From Aquipseudomonas alcaligenes (lineage in GTDB: Bacteria > Pseudomonadota > Gammaproteobacteria > Pseudomonadales > Pseudomonadaceae): a stretch of 64,000 bases of DNA. Both the position numbers and the translations under genes were made by a program. Shown in pieces: positions 1 to 8,096 of the stretch (its first letter is position 1; each line of letters starts with the position of its first letter). The notes under the pieces were generated by a model. That model did no database searches. It was not told the DNA's origin and was given only the letters and a program-made list of their open reading frames with translations. The DNA is taken from NCBI RefSeq assembly GCF_900156545.1, contig NZ_FTNW01000004.1, forward strand, positions 468,051-532,050, read 5' to 3'.

Positions 1-271
1 GCACCAGCTCGGCGGAGAACACCGGGTTGCGCGACTCGCTGGCCTCGCCGCGCGGCTGCAGGGTGGCGGCCAGCTCGCCGGCGTCCACCTCGGCATCCTG
101 CAGGGCGCGGGCCAGCAGGCCGTCGCGACGCTCCAGCAGGCCGAGCAGCAGGTCTTCGACCAGGATCTTGCTGCCACCGCGCTGCAGGCAGCGTTCGGCG
201 GCGGCTTCCAGTTCGCGGCGGGTCTCGGCGTCCAGTGCCTGGACCAGCTGTTGAAGGTCGACGTTGATCAT
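1..271 (-). CDS. tssH: TssH/ClpV T6SS sheath-recycling ATPase, N-terminal fragment
   Basis: Only the first 90 residues are inside the window; the gene continues past the left edge. They match the N-terminal Clp domain of ClpV proteins: MINVDLQQLV start, the RGGSKILVEDLLLGLL stretch and SRNPVF near the edge. In this family the N-domain grips a helix of TssC in the contracted sheath, and the two AAA modules (not visible here) disassemble the sheath for reuse in the cytoplasm. The ATG at 271 has a good ribosome binding site (AAAGGA, 8 nt upstream) and lies 12 nt after the tssG stop, so it is the next gene of the same minus-strand operon. The family assignment is secure; completeness cannot be judged. 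Confidence 0.93.
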   Translation of the reverse strand, partial: MINVDLQQLVQALDAETRRELEAAAERCLQRGGSKILVEDLLLGLLERRDGLLARALQDAEVDAGELAATLQPRGEASESRNPVFSAELV

Positions 272-283
272 TTCATCAGTCCT

Positions 284-1291
284 TTAATGAGTCTTGCTGC
301 CGATGGTGACCACACCATCGGCCTGTTCGTGGCCGAGCCAGGAGGTCCAGCCGAGGTGGCAGACGTTGTCCTGGCCGATGCGCAGCTCGCGGATTTCCTC
401 GTGGCGCAGGGCCAGGCGGATGTCGTAGTCGAGCGGGTCGCGCAGGGTGAAGCGCACCAGCGCGCAGAGCGGCTGGTAGCCGTTGCCGATCGGCAGGAAT
501 TCGTGGAAGCGCGCCCAGCTCAGCTGACGGATATGGATGCGGAACTTGCCGCCGCGGTCGCGCACCGAGTCGCCCAGCACCAGGCTTTCGCCCAGCTGGC
601 TGTTGGCCAGGCCGAGACGGTTGCGCTGCTCGGTGATGATCTCCACGCGGCGCTCGACGCACTGCTCGATGCGCAGGTCGGCGTGCTTGAAGTAGTAGCG
701 CAGCACCGACTCGACCAGCGCCGCCGAGTGGGCGCGCAGGCTGAGCAGGCCGAGGTAGGGCAGCAGGCGCCGCCAGTTGAGGTCCTCGGCGGCGCGCAGG
801 CGCTCGCCGCCGAGGCCGATCAGGGCGAACAGGCGCGCGGAGAACAGGTCGCGGGCGCCGCTCTCGTAGTGCGCGTAGTAGCGGTACTTGCGCCAGATCG
901 GCAGGAGCAGGCGCTGCAGGCGGTCGTTGAACAGGTCGAGGAAGTCGCGGGTGGTGTTGCCGTCCGGGCCGTCACCCAGGGCCTGCTCGCTGTAGAACGC
1001 CGGCAGCGGCGAGCCGGCGCCGAACAGGCCGACCAGGTTGATGCGCAGGCGCGCGCGCAGCTCGCCGTGCTCCTCGAAGAACTCCAGGCGATCGGTGTCG
1101 CTGCCAGGGAAGCCCAGGCTGGGGTTGGCCTGGAATTCCAGGCGCTCGTACAGCGCCTCCTCATCCAGCTCGGGATGGGCGGCGCGCAGGCGGTCCAGCA
1201 CCCGCAGCACGCCCTGGAACAGGCTGTACTCGCGGATGCCGGAGCTGAGTTTGCTCAGAGCAGGGGCTGCTGCCCCATGCGCGGCGTCCAT
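284..1291 (-). CDS. tssG: TssG, T6SS baseplate component
   Basis: 335 aa, the usual TssG (VasB/ImpH) length. Family features are the early IREYSLFQGVLRVLDRLRAAHP region and the repeated short beta-rich blocks of baseplate proteins. TssG forms the baseplate wedge with TssK, TssF and TssE in the cytoplasm against the inner membrane. The start at 1291 overlaps the end of tssF by 37 nt, which suggests translational coupling; it is chosen because the N-terminus aligns with remembered family members. It lies between tssF and tssH, the order of Pseudomonas H2-type clusters. Confidence 0.93.
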   Translation of the reverse strand: MDAAHGAAAPALSKLSSGIREYSLFQGVLRVLDRLRAAHPELDEEALYERLEFQANPSLGFPGSDTDRLEFFEEHGELRARLRINLVGLFGAGSPLPAFYSEQALGDGPDGNTTRDFLDLFNDRLQRLLLPIWRKYRYYAHYESGARDLFSARLFALIGLGGERLRAAEDLNWRRLLPYLGLLSLRAHSAALVESVLRYYFKHADLRIEQCVERRVEIITEQRNRLGLANSQLGESLVLGDSVRDRGGKFRIHIRQLSWARFHEFLPIGNGYQPLCALVRFTLRDPLDYDIRLALRHEEIRELRIGQDNVCHLGWTSWLGHEQADGVVTIGSKTH

Positions 1292-3045
1292 TGGTACACC
1301 TCTCCCTGTGTGCTCTGTACGCGCAGCTCGTGGTAGCTGTTAAGGCTGGCGTAGAGGGCGAAGAATTCATTGAGCACCGAGGCGAACAGGAACAGATCCC
1401 CTTCGCCCAGGTAGCCGTCCTGGTCCATGGTCAATTCGGTGCGCACGCCGCGAATCGGCAGGCCGCGATGCAGGCGGTCGACGTGCTGGTGGGCGATCTT
1501 CTTCAGGCCGCCGAGCATGCGCTGGCTGACCTTGAGCGCGTGCTGGTCGTAGTGGCGCGGCAGGTCGTAGGTCTCCAGGATGACCTTGAGCGCCTCGACG
1601 TCGGCCAGCGACAGGTAGTTCAGCGACATGTTGGAGATCAGCTTCCACAGGTAGTCGCGGTGCAGCGGCGGCGCATAGCTCGGCGTCACCGTGCCGATAT
1701 TGCGGAAGCTGAGGAACTCCGGGGTGTCCTCGCTGGGCAGGCAGATATCGCCTGGCTTGAGCTGGCGCGCCAGGCTCTGGTTGGTGCAGGTCAGCTCGAT
1801 CGACAGGGTCTCCTGCGCATCGCCGTTGCGCGCGCCGAAGCTCAGCCAGGTCTCCAGGCCGTCGCCGAGCAGTGACGGCTGCTGGCGCACGCTGTAGTGC
1901 GGGCGGGCGCGCGGCTGATCGAAGCTGCTGTCGTGCTCGAACGACTCGAACGGCACGTATTCCTCATAGCCCATGCCGCCCGGTTTCCAGCCGGTCACCC
2001 GGTCCACCGAGAACACCCCGCAGTGCCGCGGGTCGAGCTCGGCCGGCAGCAGCAGGTACTGGTCCTGCTTGCCGTCCAGGCGGATCGGGATGGCGTCGTG
2101 GGCGAACAGGTTGACCACCGGCGTGCAGTACAGGCGCACGTTGTCCAGGGTCGGGCGGATGCGCTGCAGACCGGTCTTGCGGATATCGAAGCGCAGTTCC
2201 AGGCCGCGGGCACGCTCCAGCACTTCGGCCGGCTGGCGCTGCAGTGCGTCCAGGCCCTTGAGCTCGACGAACAGGAACTTGTCCTGGAAGGCAAAGTATT
2301 CCTGCAGGTGGCGATAGCCGCGGAAGGTGTTGTGCGGGTAGGGAATCAGCGCGTGGTCTTCGCTGAAACCGACCGCCTCGACCTGGCTCGCCGGCAGGCC
2401 GATGGCCGGCAGCGGCAGGCCCTGTTCGCCGGTCAGCGGCTGGCCTTCGCCATCCAGCAATACCAGCTGCAGGCCGCCAAGGTGGCGCAGCAGACCGAGG
2501 TAGAGCAACTGGGCGATATAGCGCTCGCCGGCCAGGTGCAGGCGCAGGGAGCTCAGGCCGATCTCGCCGAGATGGCCATCGGCGCTCATGCCCAGGCGCA
2601 GGCTGAGCAGCGCGCCGTCGCCCTTCACCGAATAGTCCAGGCCGTTCAGCGCCAGCGGCAGCACCTCGCTCGCATAGGCGGTGCGGAAGCGGCAGGTTAC
2701 GCCCTCGATGGCCTTGGCCTCCACCGGCGTATGGCGCGGCACCGCAAGGGCCGGGCCGGGGCGTTTGAGCGGGTCGAACTGCAGCATGCTGAAGGCCGGC
2801 AGCGGACGCATGTAGTTCGGCCACAGCAGGTGCATCAGCGAATGGGTCAGCTCCGGCAGTTCGTCGTCGAGCTTCTGCCGCAGGCGCCCGGTGAGAAAGG
2901 CGAAGCCTTCCAGCAGGCGCTCGACATCCGGGTCACGCCCGGCCTGGCCGAGAAACGGCGCCAGCGCCGGACTGCGCTCGGAGAAGCGCTTGCCCAGTTG
3001 GCGCAGGGCGGAGAGTTCGCTCTGGTAGTGGTGGTTGAAGGACAT
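1255..3045 (-). CDS. tssF: TssF, T6SS baseplate component
   Basis: 596 aa, in the normal TssF (VasA/ImpG) range. It starts MSFNHHYQSELSALRQLGKRF, and the region up to LLWPNYMRPLPAFSMLQFDP (about residues 75-95) is the family hallmark. TssF pairs with TssG in the baseplate wedge. The open frame extends upstream, but ATG 3045 is chosen because it overlaps the stop of the preceding lipoprotein gene in a TAATG junction. Normally tssF follows tssE directly; here three extra genes separate them. Confidence 0.95.
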   Translation of the reverse strand: MSFNHHYQSELSALRQLGKRFSERSPALAPFLGQAGRDPDVERLLEGFAFLTGRLRQKLDDELPELTHSLMHLLWPNYMRPLPAFSMLQFDPLKRPGPALAVPRHTPVEAKAIEGVTCRFRTAYASEVLPLALNGLDYSVKGDGALLSLRLGMSADGHLGEIGLSSLRLHLAGERYIAQLLYLGLLRHLGGLQLVLLDGEGQPLTGEQGLPLPAIGLPASQVEAVGFSEDHALIPYPHNTFRGYRHLQEYFAFQDKFLFVELKGLDALQRQPAEVLERARGLELRFDIRKTGLQRIRPTLDNVRLYCTPVVNLFAHDAIPIRLDGKQDQYLLLPAELDPRHCGVFSVDRVTGWKPGGMGYEEYVPFESFEHDSSFDQPRARPHYSVRQQPSLLGDGLETWLSFGARNGDAQETLSIELTCTNQSLARQLKPGDICLPSEDTPEFLSFRNIGTVTPSYAPPLHRDYLWKLISNMSLNYLSLADVEALKVILETYDLPRHYDQHALKVSQRMLGGLKKIAHQHVDRLHRGLPIRGVRTELTMDQDGYLGEGDLFLFASVLNEFFALYASLNSYHELRVQSTQGEVYQWTPRMGQQPLL

Positions 3046-3518
3046 TAGTGGGCCTGCTCCTTGGCCGATTCGAGACAGAGCCAGTAGCCCTCCACGGACT
3101 CTATTTCTGAGACGGCCATGTGTTCCGGCCGTAGCATCAGTCCCGATATTTTTATTGGTGCCGAAGAGCACCCATATGAGCTAATCCAGATGCAATGGCG
3201 GGTGTGATAGCCAGGTGCGTTGACCTTGATATCGGTTCTGCAGTGCGGCCCATCGGCCAGCAGGGCGAACAGGCGATAGTCACGGTGTTTGGCAAAGGCG
3301 AAACGGCCCTCGGAGTCGCTGCTGGTTTCGTAGCGCCAGGATTCGTCGCTGCCGATATCCAGCTCAATCCTGGCGTCCGCCACTGCCTGCCCTGTTTCGG
3401 CGGACAGCACGCGGCCCTCGATGGCCGGGTTGCGGGTTACCGAGTGCGGGTAGGGTACGCAGGCGCTAAGAGTTAAAGCCGTCATGAGCGGGTAGGCAAC
3501 TTTCTTACTTATGGACAT
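3045..3518 (-). CDS. Putative lipoprotein with carboxypeptidase-regulatory-like domain, immunity candidate
   Basis: 157 aa. The N-terminus is a lipoprotein signal with lipobox LSAC (modified Cys20). The residue after the Cys is Val, not Asp, which predicts sorting to the outer membrane and a periplasmic position. Residues about 30-90 (EGRVLSAETGQAVADARIEL through SDSEGRFAF) look like a transthyretin/carboxypeptidase-regulatory beta-sandwich. It overlaps the preceding lipoprotein gene by 10 nt and tssF by 1 nt, so it is embedded in the T6SS operon. I do not recognise a named family. Context suggests an immunity or accessory protein for the PAAR metallopeptidase, but it could be a structural T6SS-associated lipoprotein. 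Confidence 0.75.
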   Translation of the reverse strand: MSISKKVAYPLMTALTLSACVPYPHSVTRNPAIEGRVLSAETGQAVADARIELDIGSDESWRYETSSDSEGRFAFAKHRDYRLFALLADGPHCRTDIKVNAPGYHTRHCIWISSYGCSSAPIKISGLMLRPEHMAVSEIESVEGYWLCLESAKEQAH

Positions 3519-3895
3519 AGTTGATCTGAAGATATCTTCCAGATATCGACGGTATTTCCTGGTTCGCCAATCGAGGACTCTTCAAGAGCGGCGATAAATT
3601 CGGGCTTGTTAAGTGTTATCTTCTTCTGGTTAGCCGATATTTCCAGTTTGTAGTTATCCGGAAATCCACTTATCAAATCATCGCTAAAGGAGATATAAGA
3701 AAGCACCTCTATGGATTCGCCTGGTTGCAGTGTTTTGACAAGATGTAGAGGTGTCTTGGCATTCGAGTATTCATTAACGTCAATGCCAACTGCGTATGAG
3801 CACTCATTATAAAAATCTACGATATAGACGTACTTTTCCTGTGCTGTGCAGCCAGCCATAAGCATGGACACGAATATACCTAGCGCTCTAGTCAT
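3509..3895 (-). CDS. Small lipoprotein, likely immunity protein to the PAAR metallopeptidase
   Basis: 128 aa with a very short lipoprotein signal ending in lipobox LMAGC (Cys16) and Thr at +2, consistent with an outer-membrane periplasmic lipoprotein. The mature part is a small beta-rich domain with no family I recognise. The gene is visibly AT-richer than the tss genes around it, which suggests acquisition. Its start overlaps the 3' end of the PAAR-effector gene by 8 nt, the classic arrangement for a toxin and its immunity gene. A periplasmic lipoprotein is where protection against a protease delivered to the periplasm would be needed. The immunity role is inferred from position and localisation only. 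Confidence 0.72.
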   Translation of the reverse strand: MTRALGIFVSMLMAGCTAQEKYVYIVDFYNECSYAVGIDVNEYSNAKTPLHLVKTLQPGESIEVLSYISFSDDLISGFPDNYKLEISANQKKITLNKPEFIAALEESSIGEPGNTVDIWKISSDQLCP

Positions 3896-5351
3896 TGAAC
3901 TCTACTCGGCTTAGCCAAAGCAGGCCCTTGACATCCTGCTCGGAGATGGATGATCTATCCCAGAAGTCAAGGTGTGCAGCCTCTCCGACCGGATAGTCGG
4001 TGAAATAGTGCATCACATCCAACTCTCCGGTAGCTGGAATGTAGTGGTTGTCTTTTCTGTTCTGAGTCAGGACGGTGGAAGTGTCTTTATGGCTCCACGA
4101 GTAGTGAGGGATTAGACCTCCGTCACCATATTCATTAAGAACCAGATGGCCGAATTCATGGGCCGCGGTGTGCATGAACTCTTCATCGGCGATGACTGCA
4201 GAATATCTGCGTGCTTGCCAGTACCCGGAGTTGTGGTGGATAACTCTGAAACCACCCAGGCTGGTTGACCGACCGCCATCTACGGTTAGATTCTCGGTAA
4301 GCGGAAAATTCTTGGCGGAAGGCTTTGCATTGATGTCCGCCTGTATTGTGCAGAGATAAATTCCATTACTGGTATTGATACCGCTAGCGATGCCTTGAGT
4401 ACGCGTACCATTGCGCGACCAGTAATGTTCGATCCCTTTCTTGGCCTGAGCTTCCAACGCTGCATATGTCAGCGGTGTGAGATTGCTGTTCTGACCCTTG
4501 ATGCCGCCGTCGGAGAAACTTGGGCGTACAGTGACTTCGACAGTCTTGGCATTCCGATCGACCCGCGTATCTACCCAGTCCACTTCCTCGCTTTTATTGG
4601 CCAGCGGCAGCTCCATGATCTGCTGCAGGCCACCCTTGACCGCAGTCAGGCGCACCTTGAGCGCGGCACTCTTCAGCAGCTTGGTATCGAGGACGCCGGC
4701 GAGGCTGTAGCCGTCCCATTGCCAGGGGTGTTCGCCGGTGGGCAGCAGCTTGGCGGTATCGGCTTCGGCATAGATCAGCGTGCTGCCGTCCAGCACTTCC
4801 AGGGTTAGGCTGTCGGCGGGTTGCTCGCGGTTGATGACCAGGAAGTCGATAGTTTCCCGATTCTTTGTGGTGCCGCTGGCCAGCTCGGCGTAGTCGGGAA
4901 TTTCCAGCGGAGTGAGGATGCGATTGCCGCCGGACTTCAGCTCCAGTCGGTAGTCCAGCGCCTCGCTCTTCTGCTCGGCGGCTTCGGCGCCCGGAACAAG
5001 TGCGTCGACAATTGCCGCCACGGCGCTGGCGACGAAGGACACCGGGGTGACCGGGCCTATCGTCGCTCCTCCACCACTGGTGCCAATCAACACCGTCCCC
5101 GACCCCGCCACCACCACATTGCCGTGGCTACCTACCGTGCCGATGGTGGTCGCCGGTTTGCCGTTGATCAGCACGGTCGGGATCACATTGCCGGACAGCG
5201 CGCCGCCGCAGGCCGAGGCATCACCCATGCGCGCAGCCGGTTTGCTGTCGAACAGCACATTGGGCGAGCCGACAGCGATGGGGTTGGTGCCGTGGCCGGG
5301 AACCGGGCAGGCGGTGGGGTCGCCCAGGCGGGCGGCGGGTTTACCGGACAT
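3888..5351 (-). CDS. PAAR-domain T6SS effector with C-terminal metzincin-like metallopeptidase
   Basis: 487 aa. Residues 1-95 are a PAAR domain: MSGKPAARLGDPTACP, then repeated blocks with KPAARMGD, NGKPATTIG and a Gly-rich end. PAAR proteins cap the VgrG spike tip. A short hydrophobic Ala/Val/Pro stretch (about 100-125) follows, then a beta-rich linker. The C-terminal third carries HEFGH (residues 398-402), the HExxH zinc site with catalytic Glu399. GD at 409-410 is a possible third ligand and DVMHY (445-449) resembles the Met-turn of metzincins. The gene sits between tssE and tssF and overlaps a downstream lipoprotein gene. The PAAR assignment is firm. Peptidase activity is a strong motif-based inference; substrate and compartment are unknown, probably periplasm given the lipoprotein neighbours. 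Confidence 0.88.
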   Translation of the reverse strand: MSGKPAARLGDPTACPVPGHGTNPIAVGSPNVLFDSKPAARMGDASACGGALSGNVIPTVLINGKPATTIGTVGSHGNVVVAGSGTVLIGTSGGGATIGPVTPVSFVASAVAAIVDALVPGAEAAEQKSEALDYRLELKSGGNRILTPLEIPDYAELASGTTKNRETIDFLVINREQPADSLTLEVLDGSTLIYAEADTAKLLPTGEHPWQWDGYSLAGVLDTKLLKSAALKVRLTAVKGGLQQIMELPLANKSEEVDWVDTRVDRNAKTVEVTVRPSFSDGGIKGQNSNLTPLTYAALEAQAKKGIEHYWSRNGTRTQGIASGINTSNGIYLCTIQADINAKPSAKNFPLTENLTVDGGRSTSLGGFRVIHHNSGYWQARRYSAVIADEEFMHTAAHEFGHLVLNEYGDGGLIPHYSWSHKDTSTVLTQNRKDNHYIPATGELDVMHYFTDYPVGEAAHLDFWDRSSISEQDVKGLLWLSRVEFND

Positions 5352-5375
5352 CCATGCTCTCCTTTGAACAGGCCC

Positions 5376-5783
5376 TTACCTGACCTTCACTTGCCCGCTG
5401 CCATCCAGCTGCGCGGCGAAACTGACCTGGCGCTTGATGCCGTCGACCTGCAGCAGCCCCTCGATGGCGAAGTTGAGGCTGAGCGGGTCGTGCTCGCGCG
5501 GCAGGGAAATGACCCGCACCTGTTTCAGGCGCGGCTCGTATTGTTCGATGAAGCGTTCGATCGCCATGCGCGCCTGCTGCAGCGCGTCGTGCAGCGACAG
5601 GCGCATGTCGTTGAGATCGGGCAACCCGTAGTCGGGCAGCGTCTGCACGCTGCCCGCCCGGGTGCTGAGCATCTTGGCCAGATGGGCAGCCACCGAGGCC
5701 ATCACGCTCACCTCGTGGTCGAGGCGGGCGCGGCCGACGGTGTCACCACCGAGGCGCTCGAACAGGCTGCCGTATCCGGTCAT
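5376..5783 (-). CDS. tssE: TssE, T6SS baseplate gp25-like protein
   Basis: 135 aa, normal for TssE/HsiF. It starts MTGYGSLFERLGG, and the pattern around LPDYGLPDLND (residues about 50-60), then an Arg/Glu-rich region and VISLPREHDPLSLNFAIEG, matches the phage gp25 lysozyme-like wedge family. TssE polymerises at the baseplate and initiates sheath assembly. An in-frame extension upstream is rejected because it would translate into the inverted-repeat element. ATG 5783 has only a weak ribosome binding site inside the left arm of that element, so expression may depend on it. Confidence 0.92.
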   Translation of the reverse strand: MTGYGSLFERLGGDTVGRARLDHEVSVMASVAAHLAKMLSTRAGSVQTLPDYGLPDLNDMRLSLHDALQQARMAIERFIEQYEPRLKQVRVISLPREHDPLSLNFAIEGLLQVDGIKRQVSFAAQLDGSGQVKVR

Positions 5784-5788
5784 CTCAG

Positions 5789-6052
5789 GTTCTGCCCACG
5801 AACAAAACACGGTGGCGGCGCTGGGCGTTTTCGCGCAGTGCAAGGAAGGCCGGACGCAGTGGGCTGCCTGCCCACAAGTTCGGCATGACACCGCAATGCG
5901 TGAAAACGCACGCGCCCCGGAGGGCTGCGCCCGAAAGCGCGCCAGCCGGTGTTGCTCGTCCCTTATTTGGGATCGCCAAACTGCGAGACTCGCGCCTTGT
6001 CTGGCGCGCTTTCGGGCGGCAGCGCCGGTGTGTTTTGTTCATGGGCAGAACC
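5789..6052. repeat. 264-bp nested inverted-repeat element between tssC and tssE
   Basis: The outer arms GGTTCTGCCCAyGAACAAAACAC (written in two parts: 5789-5811 and 6030-6052, reverse-complementary with one mismatch) extend imperfectly to AGCGCC. Inside are two further stem-loops. One pairs 5825-5837 with 5897-5909 (13 bp, one mismatch); the other pairs 5929-5945 with 6001-6017 (17 bp, perfect). The element starts 6 nt upstream of the tssE start and ends directly at the tssC stop codon (6053-6055). No convincing gene lies in it. Several T6SS clusters carry hcp at this place, but nothing here resembles hcp. It may be a MITE-like element or a strong RNA structure controlling tssE. Confidence 0.75.
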
Positions 6053-7528
6053 TCACTCCTTGTCCAGCTTGCCGACCAGCGACAGGGTGAAATCGGCACC
6101 CATGTACTTGAAGTGCGGGCGCACGTTGAGGCTGACGCGGTACCAGCCCGGCTCGCCTTCCACGTCGCTGACGATCACCTGAGCGGCGCGCAGCGGACGA
6201 CGGCTGCGGACTTCCGAGCTGGGGTTCTCCTGGTCGGCGACGAACTGGCGAATCCACTTGTTCAGTTCCAGCTCGAGGTCGGTGCGCTCTTTCCAGGCGC
6301 CGATCTGTTCGCGCTGCAGCACCTTCAGGTAGTGCGCCAGGCGGTTGACGATGAACAGGTAGGGCAGCTGGGTGCCGAGCTTGTAGTTCAGCTCGGCGGT
6401 CTTGCCTTCCTCGCTGATGCCGAAGAATTTCGGCTTCTGCGTGGAGTTGGCGGAGAAGAACGCGGCGTTGTCGCTGCCCTTGCGCATGGTCAGGGCGATG
6501 AAGCCTTCCTCGGCCAGCTCGTACTCGCGGCGGTCGGAGACCAGTACTTCGGTGGGGATCTTGGTCTCGATCTCGCCCATGCTCTCGAAGTGGTGCAGCG
6601 GCAGGTCTTCCACCGCGCCACCGCTCTGCGGGCCGATGATGTTCGGGCACCAGCGGAACTTGGCGAAGCTGTCGGTCAGCTTGGAGGCGAAGGTGTAGGC
6701 GGTGTTGCCCCACAGGTAGTGCTCGTGGCTGGCGGACACGCTCTCCTTGTAGACGAAGGTCTTCACCGGGTTCTCTTCCGGATCGTAGGGGTTGCGCAGC
6801 AGGAAGCGCGGCAGGGTCAGGCCGACGTAACGCGCGTCTTCGCGCTCGCGGAAGCTCTGCCACTTGGCGAACTGCGGGCCCTCGAAGTGATCCTTGAGGT
6901 CCTTCAGGTTGGGCAGGTCGGTGAAGCTTTCCAGGCCGAAGAATTTCGGGCCGGCGGCGGCGATGAACGGGGCGTGCGCCATGCAGGCGACCGAGGCCAC
7001 GTGCTGCAGGGTCTTGATGTCCGGCGAGCTGGGGTCGAAGAAGTAGTTGGCGACGATGGCGCCGACCGGCTGGCCGCCGAACTGGCCGTATTCGGCGGTG
7101 TAGATGTGCTTGTACAGGCCGGACTGGGTGATTTCCGGGCTGTCCTCGAAGTCATCCAGCAGGTCCTGCTTGGAGGCGTTGAGGATCTCCAGCTTGGTGT
7201 TCTCGCGGAAATCGGTGCGATCGACCAGCAGCTTGAGGCCGCGCCAGGACGATTCCAGAGCCTGGAAGTCGGCGTGGTGGAGGATCTCGTCCATCTGCCG
7301 GCTGAGCTTGGCGTCGATCTCCGCGATCATGCGGTCGACCATGGCCTTCTTCACCGGCTCGTTCTGGTTGTGCGGCTTCAGCAGCTCTTCGATGAAGGCC
7401 GACACGCCACGCTTGGCGATGTCATAGGCCTCGTCATCCGGGGTCAGGCGGGTTTCCGCGATGATGCGGTCGAGAATGCCGGCTTCGGCGACATTCCGGG
7501 TGCTTTCCACTACTGCACTGGTGCTCAT
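6053..7528 (-). CDS. tssC: TssC, large T6SS sheath subunit
   Basis: 491 aa, standard TssC/VipB length. Conserved blocks are LESSWRGLKLLVDRTDF, FFDPSSPDIKTLQHVA, CMAHAPFIAAAGPKFFG, VGLTLPRFLLRNPYDP, YLWGNTAYTFASKL and the C-terminal VRPHFKYMGADFTLSLVGKL. TssC and TssB form the contractile sheath around the Hcp tube; the C-terminal strands make the inter-subunit mesh. It lies 23 nt after tssB, so co-translation is likely. The stop codon coincides with the edge of the inverted-repeat element. Confidence 0.97.
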   Translation of the reverse strand: MSTSAVVESTRNVAEAGILDRIIAETRLTPDDEAYDIAKRGVSAFIEELLKPHNQNEPVKKAMVDRMIAEIDAKLSRQMDEILHHADFQALESSWRGLKLLVDRTDFRENTKLEILNASKQDLLDDFEDSPEITQSGLYKHIYTAEYGQFGGQPVGAIVANYFFDPSSPDIKTLQHVASVACMAHAPFIAAAGPKFFGLESFTDLPNLKDLKDHFEGPQFAKWQSFREREDARYVGLTLPRFLLRNPYDPEENPVKTFVYKESVSASHEHYLWGNTAYTFASKLTDSFAKFRWCPNIIGPQSGGAVEDLPLHHFESMGEIETKIPTEVLVSDRREYELAEEGFIALTMRKGSDNAAFFSANSTQKPKFFGISEEGKTAELNYKLGTQLPYLFIVNRLAHYLKVLQREQIGAWKERTDLELELNKWIRQFVADQENPSSEVRSRRPLRAAQVIVSDVEGEPGWYRVSLNVRPHFKYMGADFTLSLVGKLDKE

Positions 7529-7551
7529 GCTCGGGCTTCCTTGTCGAGAAA

Positions 7552-8058
7552 TCAGGCGTCTTGCTGGGCTTGGGCGGCGAGGCCCAGTTCACCCAGTACG
7601 CGGTCACGGGAGTCGTCGTCGGAGAGGACGCTTTCGATCGCCTTGCGGAAGGCCGGGGCGTTGCCCAGCGGGCCTTTCAGGGCGACCAGGGCATCGCGCA
7701 GCTCCATCAGCTTCTTCAGCTCGGGGACCTGGTCGACCACGGCGGCCGGGTTGAAGTCCTTCATCGAGTTGATGCGCAGCTGTACCGGCAGCTCGTCGTC
7801 GGTTTCTTCGTCCTGCAGGCGGTTGGGCACGGCGAAGGTCAGGCTCAGCTCCTGCTTGCCCAGCACTTCGTCGAAGTTGTTCTTGTCGATGCTGATCGGC
7901 TTGCGGTCCTCGATCTTGCGGTCGTCGGCGCGCTGGGTGAAATCGCCCAGAACCATCAACTTGAGGGGCAGTTCGATCTCTTCCTGAGCACCACCGGTCG
8001 CCGGTTTGAAGGTGACGTTGATGCGTTCCTTGGGTGCTACCGAGCCTTCTTTGGCCAT
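7552..8058 (-). CDS. tssB: TssB, small T6SS sheath subunit
   Basis: 168 aa, the typical TssB/VipA length. It shows APKERINVTF, ELPLKLMVLGDFTQR, the DRKPISIDKNNFDEVL segment and a central Asp/Glu-rich VQLRINSMKDFNPAAVV block. It interlocks with TssC in the sheath and its C-terminal helix is part of the wall recognised by ClpV/TssA in related systems. It follows tssA by 38 nt and precedes tssC by 23 nt. Assignment secure. Confidence 0.97.
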   Translation of the reverse strand: MAKEGSVAPKERINVTFKPATGGAQEEIELPLKLMVLGDFTQRADDRKIEDRKPISIDKNNFDEVLGKQELSLTFAVPNRLQDEETDDELPVQLRINSMKDFNPAAVVDQVPELKKLMELRDALVALKGPLGNAPAFRKAIESVLSDDDSRDRVLGELGLAAQAQQDA

Positions 8059-8096
8059 GGTTGTTCTCCTTTACGTTAAGCGGAGGCCTGGCGGCC

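Noticed and set aside
5789..6052. Integron attC site or degraded hcp gene
   Set aside because: The core sites do not match attC consensus, and no translation resembles Hcp.
5885..7987. A 700-codon plus-strand open frame opposite tssC and tssB
   Set aside because: No family features or ribosome binding site, and it runs through the inverted-repeat element; tssC and tssB on the other strand are certain.
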